A program made the position numbers and the translations under genes. From Thermoplasmata archaeon (GTDB lineage: Archaea > Thermoplasmatota > Thermoplasmata > Thermoplasmatales > GCA-001856825), in NCBI GenBank assembly GCA_021792355.1, contig JAJYUV010000001.1, forward strand, positions 186,001-250,000: a stretch of 64,000 nt of DNA, read 5' to 3'. Below the pieces are notes generated by a model. It was not told the DNA's origin. It searched no databases and saw only the letters and a program-made list of their open reading frames with translations. Below, piece after piece: positions 1 to 7,931 of the stretch; positions within the stretch are counted from its first letter, which is position 1; each line of letters begins with the position of its first letter.

Positions 1-150
1 GCTTACCAAGACTGTCTTCTTGGACCCAAACTCCTTTACCAGCTGTGGTAAGTTGTTCTGGGACGTTCCAATACCAAATACGACCCTAGGCGGATTGCCA
101 AAATCCAACCCCGTGTCGCTTCTAATCGGGTTGAAGTTATCGGAATTCAT
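1..150 (-). CDS. Iron-containing alcohol dehydrogenase, N-terminal part
   Basis: Fifty codons, starting with ATG at 150 and running off the left edge in frame. The residues NPPRVVFGIGTSQNNLPQLV match the opening of group III (iron-dependent) alcohol dehydrogenases, where this segment precedes the NAD(P)-binding fold. The start is supported by AGGTGA four bases before the ATG. It lies 8 bases behind the aldehyde dehydrogenase on the same strand, so the two probably form an operon for alcohol/aldehyde interconversion. The iron ligands lie outside the window, so metal dependence and substrate cannot be judged. Confidence 0.8.
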   Translation of the reverse strand, partial: MNSDNFNPIRSDTGLDFGNPPRVVFGIGTSQNNLPQLVKEFGSKKTVLVS

Positions 151-158
151 CGTTTCAC

Positions 159-1652
159 CTAATTTCCTCCATAAATTTGGTAGTACCAGCTTTTTCTGAC
201 TTTACCGGTCAAGTCAAAGTAGACGTGCTTTATGTAGGTAAACTCCTCCAGGCTGTAAGCAGAAAGTGAAGCACCGTGACCACTTTGTTTGTATCCTGCC
301 CACGGCATTTCAGATGGAACAGTCACATGTTCATTTACCCAGACCGTACCAAACCTCAGATCCTTTACAGCATTCATCGCGGTCGTTACATTCTTTGTCC
401 ACACAGACGATCCAAGTCCATAGATGACACCGTTGCTCTTGGAAATGACTTCGTCGTACGTCGTGAAAGGCAGTATGCTGAATACAGGTCCAAATATCTC
501 CTCCTGAACTATATCGGACTGTTGGTTTTCAGTGTAGATCACCGTGGGATTCAGAAAGAACCCATTTTCCATTCCCTTTATCGTTGGTCTCTTTCCTCCT
601 TCCAGTAGATTTCCTCCCTGTTCGATTCCCTTCTCGATGTATCCCTCCACCCTGTCCCTCTGAGAACTGGACACAAGAGGACCCACATCCGTTTTTGGAT
701 CCATTGGATCCCCAACCTTCACTTTCTTCAACTTCTTTATAAGCAAGTTGGTAAATTTGTCTTTGACTGACTTGTGGACATAATACCTCGTGGAGTTTGC
801 GCAATCTTCGCCATTATTGACCAATCCCCCAACTATCGCACTCTCCGTCGCAGCATCTAGGTCAGCATCTTCAAAGACTATGAAAGGAGCCTTCCCCCCA
901 AGTTCGACTGATATCTTTTTTAGGGTAGAAGAACCAAGTTCGTGGAGTTTCTTGCCAACTTCTGTGCTTCCAGTAAACGCTATCATGTCTACGTTTCTGT
1001 TCCTTGCAAGTGCCTCTCCAACTCTTCCCCCAGGTCCGGTGATTACGTTGAATACCCCCTTTGGAACACCAACCTTTTCTATGATTTTAGCAAGTTCTAA
1101 TGTAGTTAGTGGAGTATAGCTAGCTGGTTTGACAACAACGCTGTTTCCCATTGCTAGTGCTGGGAATGCTCTCCATACCGCCATCATTAACGGGTAGTTC
1201 CAGGGAGTTATGACGCCAATTACTCCAATTGGCTCTCTCCTAATGGCGCTAGTACCTTCACCAACATATTCTCCCATAGCTTTCCCTTCCAGTACCCTTG
1301 AAGCGCCTGCAAGAAATCGAATGTTGTCTACCGTATAGGGGAGGTCATATCCCGTTGTTTGTTTTATCGACTTCCCCGAAATCTGGGTCTCAAGAATGGC
1401 CAGTTCCGACATTCTCTCCTCAATCATTGAAGCTACTTTGAGTAGCATAACGGATCTTTCTCCGGGACTTAGCTTACTCCAAACGCCCCTGTTAAAAGAG
1501 TCCCCGGCAGATTCAACAGCAAAATCAACATCGTCATTCGTAGCACTTGGCACTTCTGCAAATTGGGATCCAGTCGCAGGGTTAAGGACTGTGAAACTCT
1601 CTCCATTCGAAGAATTTTTCCATTCGCCATTTATAAACATTTGATAGGTCAT
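159..1652 (-). CDS. NAD(P)-dependent aldehyde dehydrogenase
   Basis: ALDH superfamily enzyme that oxidises an aldehyde to the acid. Numbered from a possible upstream TTG start at 1664, it has Asn156 in PWNYPL, Lys179 in VVKP, the general base Glu254 in ELGGKAP and the nucleophile Cys288 in NGEDCAN, so it looks catalytically complete and full length. The overall sequence resembles the gamma-aminobutyraldehyde/betaine aldehyde dehydrogenase branch, but substrate is not readable from sequence; glyceraldehyde is possible given the pathways of Thermoplasmatales. I prefer the ATG at 1652 because an AT-rich box (1677-1688) sits 25-36 bases upstream, typical of a leaderless transcript. The iron alcohol dehydrogenase follows 8 bases downstream. 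Confidence 0.93.
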   Translation of the reverse strand: MTYQMFINGEWKNSSNGESFTVLNPATGSQFAEVPSATNDDVDFAVESAGDSFNRGVWSKLSPGERSVMLLKVASMIEERMSELAILETQISGKSIKQTTGYDLPYTVDNIRFLAGASRVLEGKAMGEYVGEGTSAIRREPIGVIGVITPWNYPLMMAVWRAFPALAMGNSVVVKPASYTPLTTLELAKIIEKVGVPKGVFNVITGPGGRVGEALARNRNVDMIAFTGSTEVGKKLHELGSSTLKKISVELGGKAPFIVFEDADLDAATESAIVGGLVNNGEDCANSTRYYVHKSVKDKFTNLLIKKLKKVKVGDPMDPKTDVGPLVSSSQRDRVEGYIEKGIEQGGNLLEGGKRPTIKGMENGFFLNPTVIYTENQQSDIVQEEIFGPVFSILPFTTYDEVISKSNGVIYGLGSSVWTKNVTTAMNAVKDLRFGTVWVNEHVTVPSEMPWAGYKQSGHGASLSAYSLEEFTYIKHVYFDLTGKVRKSWYYQIYGGN

Positions 1653-1676
1653 AACAACACTCAAAATAGTATGGAC

Positions 1677-1688
1677 TTTTATTTATTT
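1677..1688 (-). promoter_or_regulatory. Probable TATA box of the ALDH-ADH operon
   Basis: On the minus strand this reads AAATAAATAAAA and lies 25-36 bases before the ATG at 1652, the expected position for an archaeal TATA element driving a leaderless transcript. No experimental support. Confidence 0.5.
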
Positions 1689-2211
1689 AACAGTTTGGAA
1701 ATTGGCCATAACACGCAATTATCTGGTAGGCTCTATTTACCATTTATAAATCTGTAAAGCGAGTTTTAGATTAGTTTGCACATTTTCGGAGTTATTCCTC
1801 TCGGGATACGATAATGTTTTGATTTAATTGAAGTCACTCGATTCCTGTCATTTAGAATTAGCTCTCCACTGCAACGAAATCATACTTGATATAGTGCAGA
1901 ACCAAGCAGCCGGGTATCCAAAATAGTTATTCTTGTTGATGCGTCTTACATTCATTCCCTAAGATACAAATATATGGGTTTACCAGGAAACTGCTGTAAT
2001 TGAAACATGAAACTACATCGCGACTTCATAAATGTAAATATTGATATCGTTCCTTCCAAATCGCAATCAATTTTCAGTGTTAGTCGGAGTGCAGTCAAGC
2101 ACCGTCTTAATAATGTTAATTTACTAAATATTTTAAATCTGCTCAAAATATATTATTCGCAGAACTTAATTATTTGAAGACGATTCTGTCATTGAAATTT
2201 GGTGATCTATA
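1689..2211. other. Intergenic region between divergent ALDH and amt genes
   Basis: About 520 bases without a credible gene: the open frames here are short, lack homology I recognise and lack ribosome sites. I see AT-rich stretches that could be promoter elements near 2115-2160 for the ammonium transporter, but no tRNA fold, repeat or strong hairpin. Confidence 0.5.
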
Positions 2212-3555
2212 TTGACTGACGCAGTCTTAGTTAACAATCTATGGATGGTAATAGCTGCCCTTTTGGTTTTTCTGATGACAATTGCAATTGGATTTCTTGA
2301 ATACGGTGAACTAGGAAAACACTTTTCGAGTAGTATAATGAAGACATTATTAATCAGTGGTGGTGCCATTTTTCTAATGGCCCTTGTTGGCTTCAACATA
2401 GCCTTTGCCCCGACGTATCACGGCATAATTGGCATTCCTGCATACCATGGTCTGTTCTTTAGCGGTATGTTCTCTAATGCCTCCGGCGCCATAGAAGGTA
2501 CGTGGTGGTCGATGACTTCTCAGTACTTTGGTACTGGTCTAACCACGGGAACGTACTTTCTTTACGAAACGGCATTCGCGTCTGTCACCCTCGCCATAGT
2601 AGGAGTTGTGGCACTAAGGAAAATGAAAATGAGCGCTTTCCTTGCATATTCTGTCATATATTATGTTCTGATCTGGACCCTCCCTGCCGCTTGGATCTGG
2701 AATCCAACGGGTTGGCTATACCAATTGGGCGTCAGGGATTTTGGTGGAGGATTAGTAGTACACGCCGCTGCTGGAATAGCCGGTCTTGCTATAGTTCTTA
2801 AAATTTGGAGAGAAGAAAAGGCAAAGGGACTGGCTGAGAGTCCACAGACGGCCGTCAGAATCGATCCTGCTTGGCTGACCTTGTCCATTTTGCTGTTATG
2901 GGCAGGATGGTTTGGGTTCAATGCAGGAAGCGTACTTGCATTTAACGGAGAGACTGTAGTCGTGGGGTTGAATACTTTTCTCGGAGCAGCTTCAGCACTT
3001 ATCTCAACTATGTTCTTTAGATTTTTAATTACAAAGAAAGACCCGGGATACATGTATGCTGTAAATGGTATACTCGTTGGTTTAATTCTCATGTCCCCCC
3101 TATCTGGCTACATAAGTCCTGCCGTAGCTGTAGGGATAGGTCTTGTCGGTGGGCCTCTTTTTCTAGTCGGAGAGCGTGTAATGACTAGGAAATGGTTCAG
3201 TGATCCAATCGGTTTGTTTCCCACGCATCTCCTAATGGGTCTCTTCGGCTTCTTGATGATCGCATTCGTATCTCAAACCGGATTCTCTGTTGCATCTGGC
3301 GCAGCAAACCTTCCGAACGGTTTGCTGTTCGGTGGAGGGATAGCTGCTTTTAGACAGCTCGAACTGCAGGCTCTCGCAATTGTTGTGGTCGCTGCATTCG
3401 TCTTCTCACTAAGTTACGTTTCACTTTGGGTAATCGGGAAATTTACAAATGGAATAACTACGGTCTATGAAAAATCACTTTCAAAAAGTATCAGCATAGA
3501 TACTCCTAGCAACCCTATTCCTGCGATTACTGAGGCAAGGGATGGCAAGAAATGA
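2212..3555 (+). CDS. amt: Ammonium transporter, Amt/Rh family
   Basis: Membrane channel for ammonium/ammonia, 447 residues with about eleven hydrophobic segments. Family landmarks are visible: the sequence DFGGGLVVHAAAG carries the conserved Asp177 and the first pore histidine His184, and THLLMGLFG near residue 345 carries the second pore histidine. The TTG start is preceded by GGTGAT five bases upstream. A short hydrophilic tail follows the last helix. No GlnK/PII regulator gene lies beside it, unlike the common amtB-glnK pair. Glutamate dehydrogenase further along the window would be a route to assimilate the imported ammonium. Confidence 0.95.
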   Translation: MTDAVLVNNLWMVIAALLVFLMTIAIGFLEYGELGKHFSSSIMKTLLISGGAIFLMALVGFNIAFAPTYHGIIGIPAYHGLFFSGMFSNASGAIEGTWWSMTSQYFGTGLTTGTYFLYETAFASVTLAIVGVVALRKMKMSAFLAYSVIYYVLIWTLPAAWIWNPTGWLYQLGVRDFGGGLVVHAAAGIAGLAIVLKIWREEKAKGLAESPQTAVRIDPAWLTLSILLLWAGWFGFNAGSVLAFNGETVVVGLNTFLGAASALISTMFFRFLITKKDPGYMYAVNGILVGLILMSPLSGYISPAVAVGIGLVGGPLFLVGERVMTRKWFSDPIGLFPTHLLMGLFGFLMIAFVSQTGFSVASGAANLPNGLLFGGGIAAFRQLELQALAIVVVAAFVFSLSYVSLWVIGKFTNGITTVYEKSLSKSISIDTPSNPIPAITEARDGKK

Positions 3556-3690
3556 CTTCTTGAACTCTCATATATTCAACATACCACACCTGAACTAAAT
3601 CGTAATTAGGAAGAAAGACAGGCTCAGTAGATATGAGAAGTAGTTGGTTAGGAAATCGTACGAGAATCAACTTCCGGGACGGGTCTGATA

Positions 3691-4497
3691 TTATTCAAAC
3701 TTTACTACAGCATTGTAGTACAGGGAATAGTCCCTAAAAACTTGGGGATATTTTTTTTGCTTGTTCTGGTTTACGAACCTCACTACGTGATTTGGCTCTC
3801 CAAATACTTCCTTTGAATTCTCATCCTTGAAATCAAATGTACAAAGATATTTCCCTCGAATCACGCCCGTCAACTTCTTGAGATCTTCGAGTGCCCTGAT
3901 ATTGAAATCTACATCATACCAGCTCTTGCTTGTGTAAGGGGGATCTAGGTAGAAAAATACATTTTCTGCATGGTATTTCCTCATAAGCTCTCGAAAATCC
4001 AGATTCTCTATTGTCCACTTAGAAATTCTTGAACTAATGTCGCTGTAGTTGGAAAGGATTTTTAAGACCGTAGAATATGCTGATTTCTCCTTCTTGGTGC
4101 GATAGGTGGATCCCATTCCTCCAAATCCCACGTTGAATTTATAAAAAGTCCTGAAGGCCGATTGAACCTCATCTTGAACATTCATTTTGCCCGAGCTGAC
4201 CATTTTGTAGTAACCATTGAACTGGTCCCTGCTTGAAGTCCACTTCCTCGCGACTTGAAGGAAGTTGTTTGGCCTTGACTTGATCACTTTGAACAGGTTA
4301 AAAATTTCTTTGTTCAAGTCGTTATATACTGTCTGGCTTGCATCAACATTGAGACACACTGCTCCAGATCCGCCAAAAACATCGATCAGAACAGATGCTC
4401 CAGTCTCAACAAATACCTTTTTTATAAGGGGGATTAATGTATTCTTAGTACCCGGATATTTGATTATTTTAGTAATAGGCACGTTCTCGCCAATCAA
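3691..4497 (-). CDS. D12-class DNA adenine N6-methyltransferase (Dam-like), orphan
   Basis: 268 residues. N-terminal KYPGTKNTLIPLI and VFGGSGAV match the SAM-binding motif of Dam/D12 methyltransferases, and FYLDPPYTSKSW is the catalytic DPPY motif of N6-adenine enzymes (about residue 182). The start is TTG, with an in-frame stop just before it. No restriction endonuclease is adjacent, so it is an orphan methylase here; GATC is a plausible target by family but cannot be read off. It lies between amt and the dUTPase-like gene, and a small perfect hairpin precedes its start. Confidence 0.88.
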   Translation of the reverse strand: MIGENVPITKIIKYPGTKNTLIPLIKKVFVETGASVLIDVFGGSGAVCLNVDASQTVYNDLNKEIFNLFKVIKSRPNNFLQVARKWTSSRDQFNGYYKMVSSGKMNVQDEVQSAFRTFYKFNVGFGGMGSTYRTKKEKSAYSTVLKILSNYSDISSRISKWTIENLDFRELMRKYHAENVFFYLDPPYTSKSWYDVDFNIRALEDLKKLTGVIRGKYLCTFDFKDENSKEVFGEPNHVVRFVNQNKQKKYPQVFRDYSLYYNAVVKFE

Positions 4498-4507
4498 TCA
4501 TCAAATC

Positions 4508-4523
4508 TGATGCTGTTGCATCA
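4508..4523. repeat. Small perfect inverted repeat before the adenine methyltransferase
   Basis: TGATGC-TGTT-GCATCA, a six-base stem with four-base loop, 11 bases upstream of the methyltransferase TTG and downstream of the dUTPase-like gene. It could be an operator, an RNA hairpin in the leader, or chance. Confidence 0.35.
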
Positions 4524-4580
4524 AGTCGTCGAGCCTGCAATTATAATGATCGGTACAGTTACAGTTGGAATCCTGCTCTT

Positions 4581-5006
4581 TCATTTTAACCCTTGGTTCT
4601 GGTAATGGCCAGATCTGAGTTCATAGGTTTTGACAGCTTCCCTATCCATATTCAGGAATATCATTTGAAATACTCCTTTTTCTTTAACCACCTCTACAGT
4701 CTCCTCTCCGAGATTTTTAAGATAGAACCTAATCTTCCCCTTAAATCCGGCATCCACGAATCCAAAACTAGCCACCACACCTTTCCTAGCGTATGATGAC
4801 CGGAGGAACATCATCGATCCCATGAACCCAGGAAGTGACACAGATTCAACAGTTTCTACCTGCGTGCCTTGATTAGGAGCTAAAATCACTTTATCTGTTA
4901 TGCTAAAATCATAGCCATTGGGAGTTAGTTTATTTGGATCAAACGGCTCAATAGACATCGTACCATGCTGAATAAGGTCCAGGATTGTTCCATCAGATAC
5001 TATCAT
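4581..5006 (-). CDS. dCTP deaminase/dUTPase-fold protein, probable dUTPase-like
   Basis: About 141 residues of the trimeric dUTPase/dCTP deaminase fold: NGYDFSITD in the N-terminal half, MFLRSSYARKGV corresponding to the nucleotide-binding RSS-AR motif, and FGFVDAGFKGKI corresponding to the substrate loop. After that loop the family normally has a TLE stretch whose Glu activates water for deamination; here the aligned residues are RFY, so Tyr replaces that Glu. This argues against dCTP deamination and for dUTP hydrolysis or another nucleotide role. ATG at 5006 is favoured over TTG at 5012. It shares a very short intergenic region with the divergent gene at 5047. Confidence 0.75.
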   Translation of the reverse strand: MIVSDGTILDLIQHGTMSIEPFDPNKLTPNGYDFSITDKVILAPNQGTQVETVESVSLPGFMGSMMFLRSSYARKGVVASFGFVDAGFKGKIRFYLKNLGEETVEVVKEKGVFQMIFLNMDREAVKTYELRSGHYQNQGLK

Positions 5007-5019
5007 GCACAAAGAAAAC

Positions 5020-5036
5020 TTTTATGTTTAAAATAT
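5020..5036. promoter_or_regulatory. Compact bidirectional promoter
   Basis: Only 40 bases separate the two divergent start codons (5006 minus, 5047 plus). The AT-rich TTTATGTTTAAAATATT sits about 20-27 bases from both starts, so overlapping TATA elements appear to serve both directions. Confidence 0.45.
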
Positions 5037-5046
5037 TTGTCAAATA

Positions 5047-6111
5047 ATGTTTGACGAAGAAACCGTAAACGCTTTTTCAGGTGGATATAAGGTTTCGGAG
5101 TCTGGTGTTGACACTTTGTTTGGACTACCAGCTTTTTCAAATCTGAAGAAGATTATAGCTTTTCCTGTCTCCATATCAATAAACGCCTTAGTTAGGAGAG
5201 GAAGTTCGGTTTCCTACCACGGCACGAACTCAATAGAACTTCCGTTCGAGATGTCCAAACTCTCCAATGATTGGTATGATCCGGTAAAGCTCATGACCAA
5301 TATCGCAATTCAGAGAGGGTGGACTCATGCACCAACAATTCTAGTCGAAGAGAATCTTGGATATCAACTATCTATGGGTTATTATTCTGCATTCGTTGAC
5401 CTGCTAGTTCAGTCCTTTTCGTTAGTCAATGATGTCACGCTCAGTACTTCGGAGTTCACTCAAATCAGTGGAGAAATTCAAGACAGAATTCGCGGACAGC
5501 ATTATGAACACGAGACAATAGCTAGGAAGCACGGAAAGGAAGGGAACCTGCTTTTCTATGATGTTTTAACAAGATCCTACAAGAATGAGAGTGTCAACTT
5601 CGAACCTTTCTCAATGTTCCTCATTTCTGAGAATTCTCTGACTTCGAACCAAAACTACTTGAATTTTCAGAAGAATTTCAAGAAATTTAACGAACGGAAT
5701 ATGATAGGCAAGGATCCATCCTCTCTAGGTTATCCATACGTCGGAATAAGAAATCATCTTATGGCGGAAGAGGAGACGTATGGTCGAGCCATGGAGTCAT
5801 TTTATGGCAATGACACAGAATCGTTCATCTCGATCATATCAAAATTTTCACAGTCTCTGGGATACAACCTTGGGGTAATTTCTGATTTTCAGCGGACAAT
5901 GGCAAAACTCCTAGAAAGATATTCTGTAAAGACCTTTGTATTCAACATCAGTGAATATTCAGGTTCAATCTTGGTATTTGCTGATTCACTTGAGCTTTCA
6001 AGGATCAAGGACAATGTGATAAGAGACTATTACAATCTGGTAAATAGAACGATTAGATTAGATGAGCTTGTAATCTCGGGTAGTTCGACTAGCGAACTCA
6101 TCAGGATCTAA
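5047..6111 (+). CDS. Uncharacterised protein, possible divergent GHMP-kinase (galactokinase-like) fold
   Basis: 354 residues, not confidently recognised. The layout recalls galactokinases: an N-terminal segment ending FGLPAF where the family has a sugar-binding EH-D-GLP pattern; alternating strands (FPVSISINALVRR); LGYQLSMGYYSAF about where the glycine/serine-rich ATP loop would be; GRAMESF...SFISIISKFSQSLGYNLGV like the C-terminal helical region; and a terminal YSGSILVFADS resembling the GFGG-C segment. The catalytic and ATP-loop residues are not conserved, so this may be an inactive homologue or a different fold. It precedes a phosphohexomutase gene by 75 bases, which fits a sugar-phosphate context. 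Treat the fold as a hypothesis. Confidence 0.45.
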   Translation: MFDEETVNAFSGGYKVSESGVDTLFGLPAFSNLKKIIAFPVSISINALVRRGSSVSYHGTNSIELPFEMSKLSNDWYDPVKLMTNIAIQRGWTHAPTILVEENLGYQLSMGYYSAFVDLLVQSFSLVNDVTLSTSEFTQISGEIQDRIRGQHYEHETIARKHGKEGNLLFYDVLTRSYKNESVNFEPFSMFLISENSLTSNQNYLNFQKNFKKFNERNMIGKDPSSLGYPYVGIRNHLMAEEETYGRAMESFYGNDTESFISIISKFSQSLGYNLGVISDFQRTMAKLLERYSVKTFVFNISEYSGSILVFADSLELSRIKDNVIRDYYNLVNRTIRLDELVISGSSTSELIRI

Positions 6112-6186
6112 AATTCGCCACAAGAATTCAAAGAACTTACTGACAGAGTGGGTAAAATATTAGTATTGACCTTAGAATGAGGGATA

Positions 6187-7518
6187 ATGCCTCTATTCGG
6201 AACTAACGGTATAAGGGGAGTACTAAACGAAGACTTAATGGCCGACTTAGGTTATAAATTTGGAATGGCTGTCGGAACTCATTATCAAGATAGGGATATA
6301 GCACTTGCTTATGACAACAGGACTACCTCTCGACTGCTAAAGAACTTGGCAGAGGCGGGTCTTTTGAACTCCGGAAAGAATGCGATAGACCTTGGGATGA
6401 TACCAACTCCAGCTATCCAGGTGTATTGCAAACTGAATGAAATTCCAGGAATTATGATAACCGCATCGCACAACCCACCAAATTTTAACGGGTTCAAAGT
6501 CATAGCAAAGGATGGTACAAATCCTGGAAAGGCCGAAGAAGCAAAGATAGAAGAGTTAATCTTAAGTGAAAAGTTCAAAAATGCCAAATGGAACACTGTG
6601 GGTCTTTCTAGGGCAGACGATGCTATCACGCCCTACCTAAGAGAAATTATTAAGAATGTGGATCAAGAACGAATCAGGAAAAGGCAGTTCAGGGTGTTGG
6701 TGGATTGCGCTAATTCGACGACACTCGTAACGACTCCTAGGCTACTTAGCAAGCTGGGAGTGGAATATGTAAGCGTGAACGCGAATGAGGATGCCTTTTT
6801 CCCCGGTAGAGAACCAGAACCGACTGCAGAAAATATCAAGGAACTGATTTCTTTTGCCAAGAGTGTCAGATTCGACTTCTCTGTGGCTCACGACGGAGAT
6901 GGAGATAGAGCAGTATTCATAAACGAGCTGGGCGAAATGATAGATGGAGATAAATTCGTTGCGCTAGTTGCAGACCACATATTAGAAAAAAAGAAGGGAG
7001 ACATAGTTTTTCCAGTCGCATCCAGTTTTCTGGTAGACAGGATAGCTGAAAAACACGGAGTAAATGTAATAAGAACTCCCGTTGGCGCACCAATAATATC
7101 GGAAACTCTCACTAAGACAAAGGGGGTAATGGGAGGAGAAGAAAATGGAAAGGTAATCCTACCACACTATCTCAACGGTGGAGATGGAGGACTGTCAGTT
7201 GCACTAGCACTAGATATAGTTGCCTCTAGGGGAAAAGAAATTTCAAGTCTAATCAAAGAACTACCTGATTACAAACTTAGAAGAATCAAAATCTCGAATA
7301 AATACGACTTTGAAAGCATAAAAACAAAAATCAGAGATTTTTACCCCAGAATGACCCCCGACGAAATGGACGGTCTTAGACTTGTCGATAAAGACAGCTT
7401 TATTCTCCTGAGGAAGTCAGGTACTGAACAGGCTATAAGAGTTTATATCAGTTCAATGAACTCGGAGTGGATTGAAATTAGGGAAAGAGAAATAATGAAA
7501 CTAATCGGCCCAAATTGA
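6187..7518 (+). CDS. glmM: Phosphohexomutase (phosphoglucosamine/phosphomannomutase)
   Basis: 443 residues, alpha-D-phosphohexomutase superfamily, interconverting hexose 6- and 1-phosphates. Seen: phosphoserine loop TASHNPP (Ser94), metal-binding DGDGDR in the middle, the sugar loop GEENGKV, and the phosphate-binding loop RKSGTEQAIRVY near the C terminus. The N-terminal LFGTNGIRG and the sequence type favour GlmM-like phosphoglucosamine mutase, but archaeal members act on several hexoses, so the symbol is tentative. It overlaps the nominal upstream extension of hsp20 but that gene probably has its own promoter. Confidence 0.88.
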   Translation: MPLFGTNGIRGVLNEDLMADLGYKFGMAVGTHYQDRDIALAYDNRTTSRLLKNLAEAGLLNSGKNAIDLGMIPTPAIQVYCKLNEIPGIMITASHNPPNFNGFKVIAKDGTNPGKAEEAKIEELILSEKFKNAKWNTVGLSRADDAITPYLREIIKNVDQERIRKRQFRVLVDCANSTTLVTTPRLLSKLGVEYVSVNANEDAFFPGREPEPTAENIKELISFAKSVRFDFSVAHDGDGDRAVFINELGEMIDGDKFVALVADHILEKKKGDIVFPVASSFLVDRIAEKHGVNVIRTPVGAPIISETLTKTKGVMGGEENGKVILPHYLNGGDGGLSVALALDIVASRGKEISSLIKELPDYKLRRIKISNKYDFESIKTKIRDFYPRMTPDEMDGLRLVDKDSFILLRKSGTEQAIRVYISSMNSEWIEIREREIMKLIGPN

Positions 7519-7535
7519 AGAAAGAAAGTACAAAA

Positions 7536-7552
7536 ATCTTATATTATCTTCG
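7536..7552 (+). promoter_or_regulatory. Probable TATA region of the Hsp20 gene
   Basis: The AT-rich stretch around CTTATATTATCTT lies inside the interval between the mutase stop and the ATG at 7566, at roughly 15-30 bases from that ATG. This supports separate, leaderless expression of the small heat shock gene. Confidence 0.45.
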
Positions 7553-7565
7553 TCTCTCTATAAGT

Positions 7566-7931
7566 ATGCAAATAGGTATAGAGGGAGTAGCAAAGAGGGC
7601 TGGCCAAAGAATCAAAACAATATCGGAGGTCTTCTATCCACCCATAGACATTTCAGAGGAAGGAGAAGAGGTCCATATATATCTGGATCTGCCTGGATTC
7701 AAGAAAGAGGACGTCAAGATACTTAGTTCAAAGAATGGTTTGAAGGTGTCGGGAAAAAGGGAAAAAAGCATAGAAGGCAGGATAATCTATGAGGAGAGAG
7801 TCGAAGAATTCTCCAAGTTCATCAGGATAAGCAGCGAATTCGAGGCTGACTCTATTAGGGCCACAATGGAGAACGGCGTATTGGAAATTACTGTTAAGAG
7901 AAAGGAAGTAAAGAGTGTTCCAATAAGTTAG
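7566..7931 (+). CDS. hsp20: Small heat shock protein, Hsp20/alpha-crystallin family
   Basis: ATP-independent chaperone of about 121 residues from the ATG at 7566; a TTG at 7515 overlapping the preceding stop would add 17 residues but lacks support. The alpha-crystallin domain runs from the PPIDISEEGEEVHIYLDLPG segment to ENGVLEITVKRKE, the latter matching the family signature A-x-x-x-N-G-V-L. The tail VPI provides the usual I/V-x-I/V anchor that docks into neighbouring subunits. The stop abuts the convergent UbiB gene by 4 bases of overlap. Confidence 0.93.
   Translation: MQIGIEGVAKRAGQRIKTISEVFYPPIDISEEGEEVHIYLDLPGFKKEDVKILSSKNGLKVSGKREKSIEGRIIYEERVEEFSKFIRISSEFEADSIRATMENGVLEITVKRKEVKSVPIS

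Noticed and set aside
1952..2399. Short minus-strand frames upstream of and inside the amt start
   Set aside because: No ribosome site or recognisable domain, and one overlaps the N terminus of the ammonium channel gene antisense.
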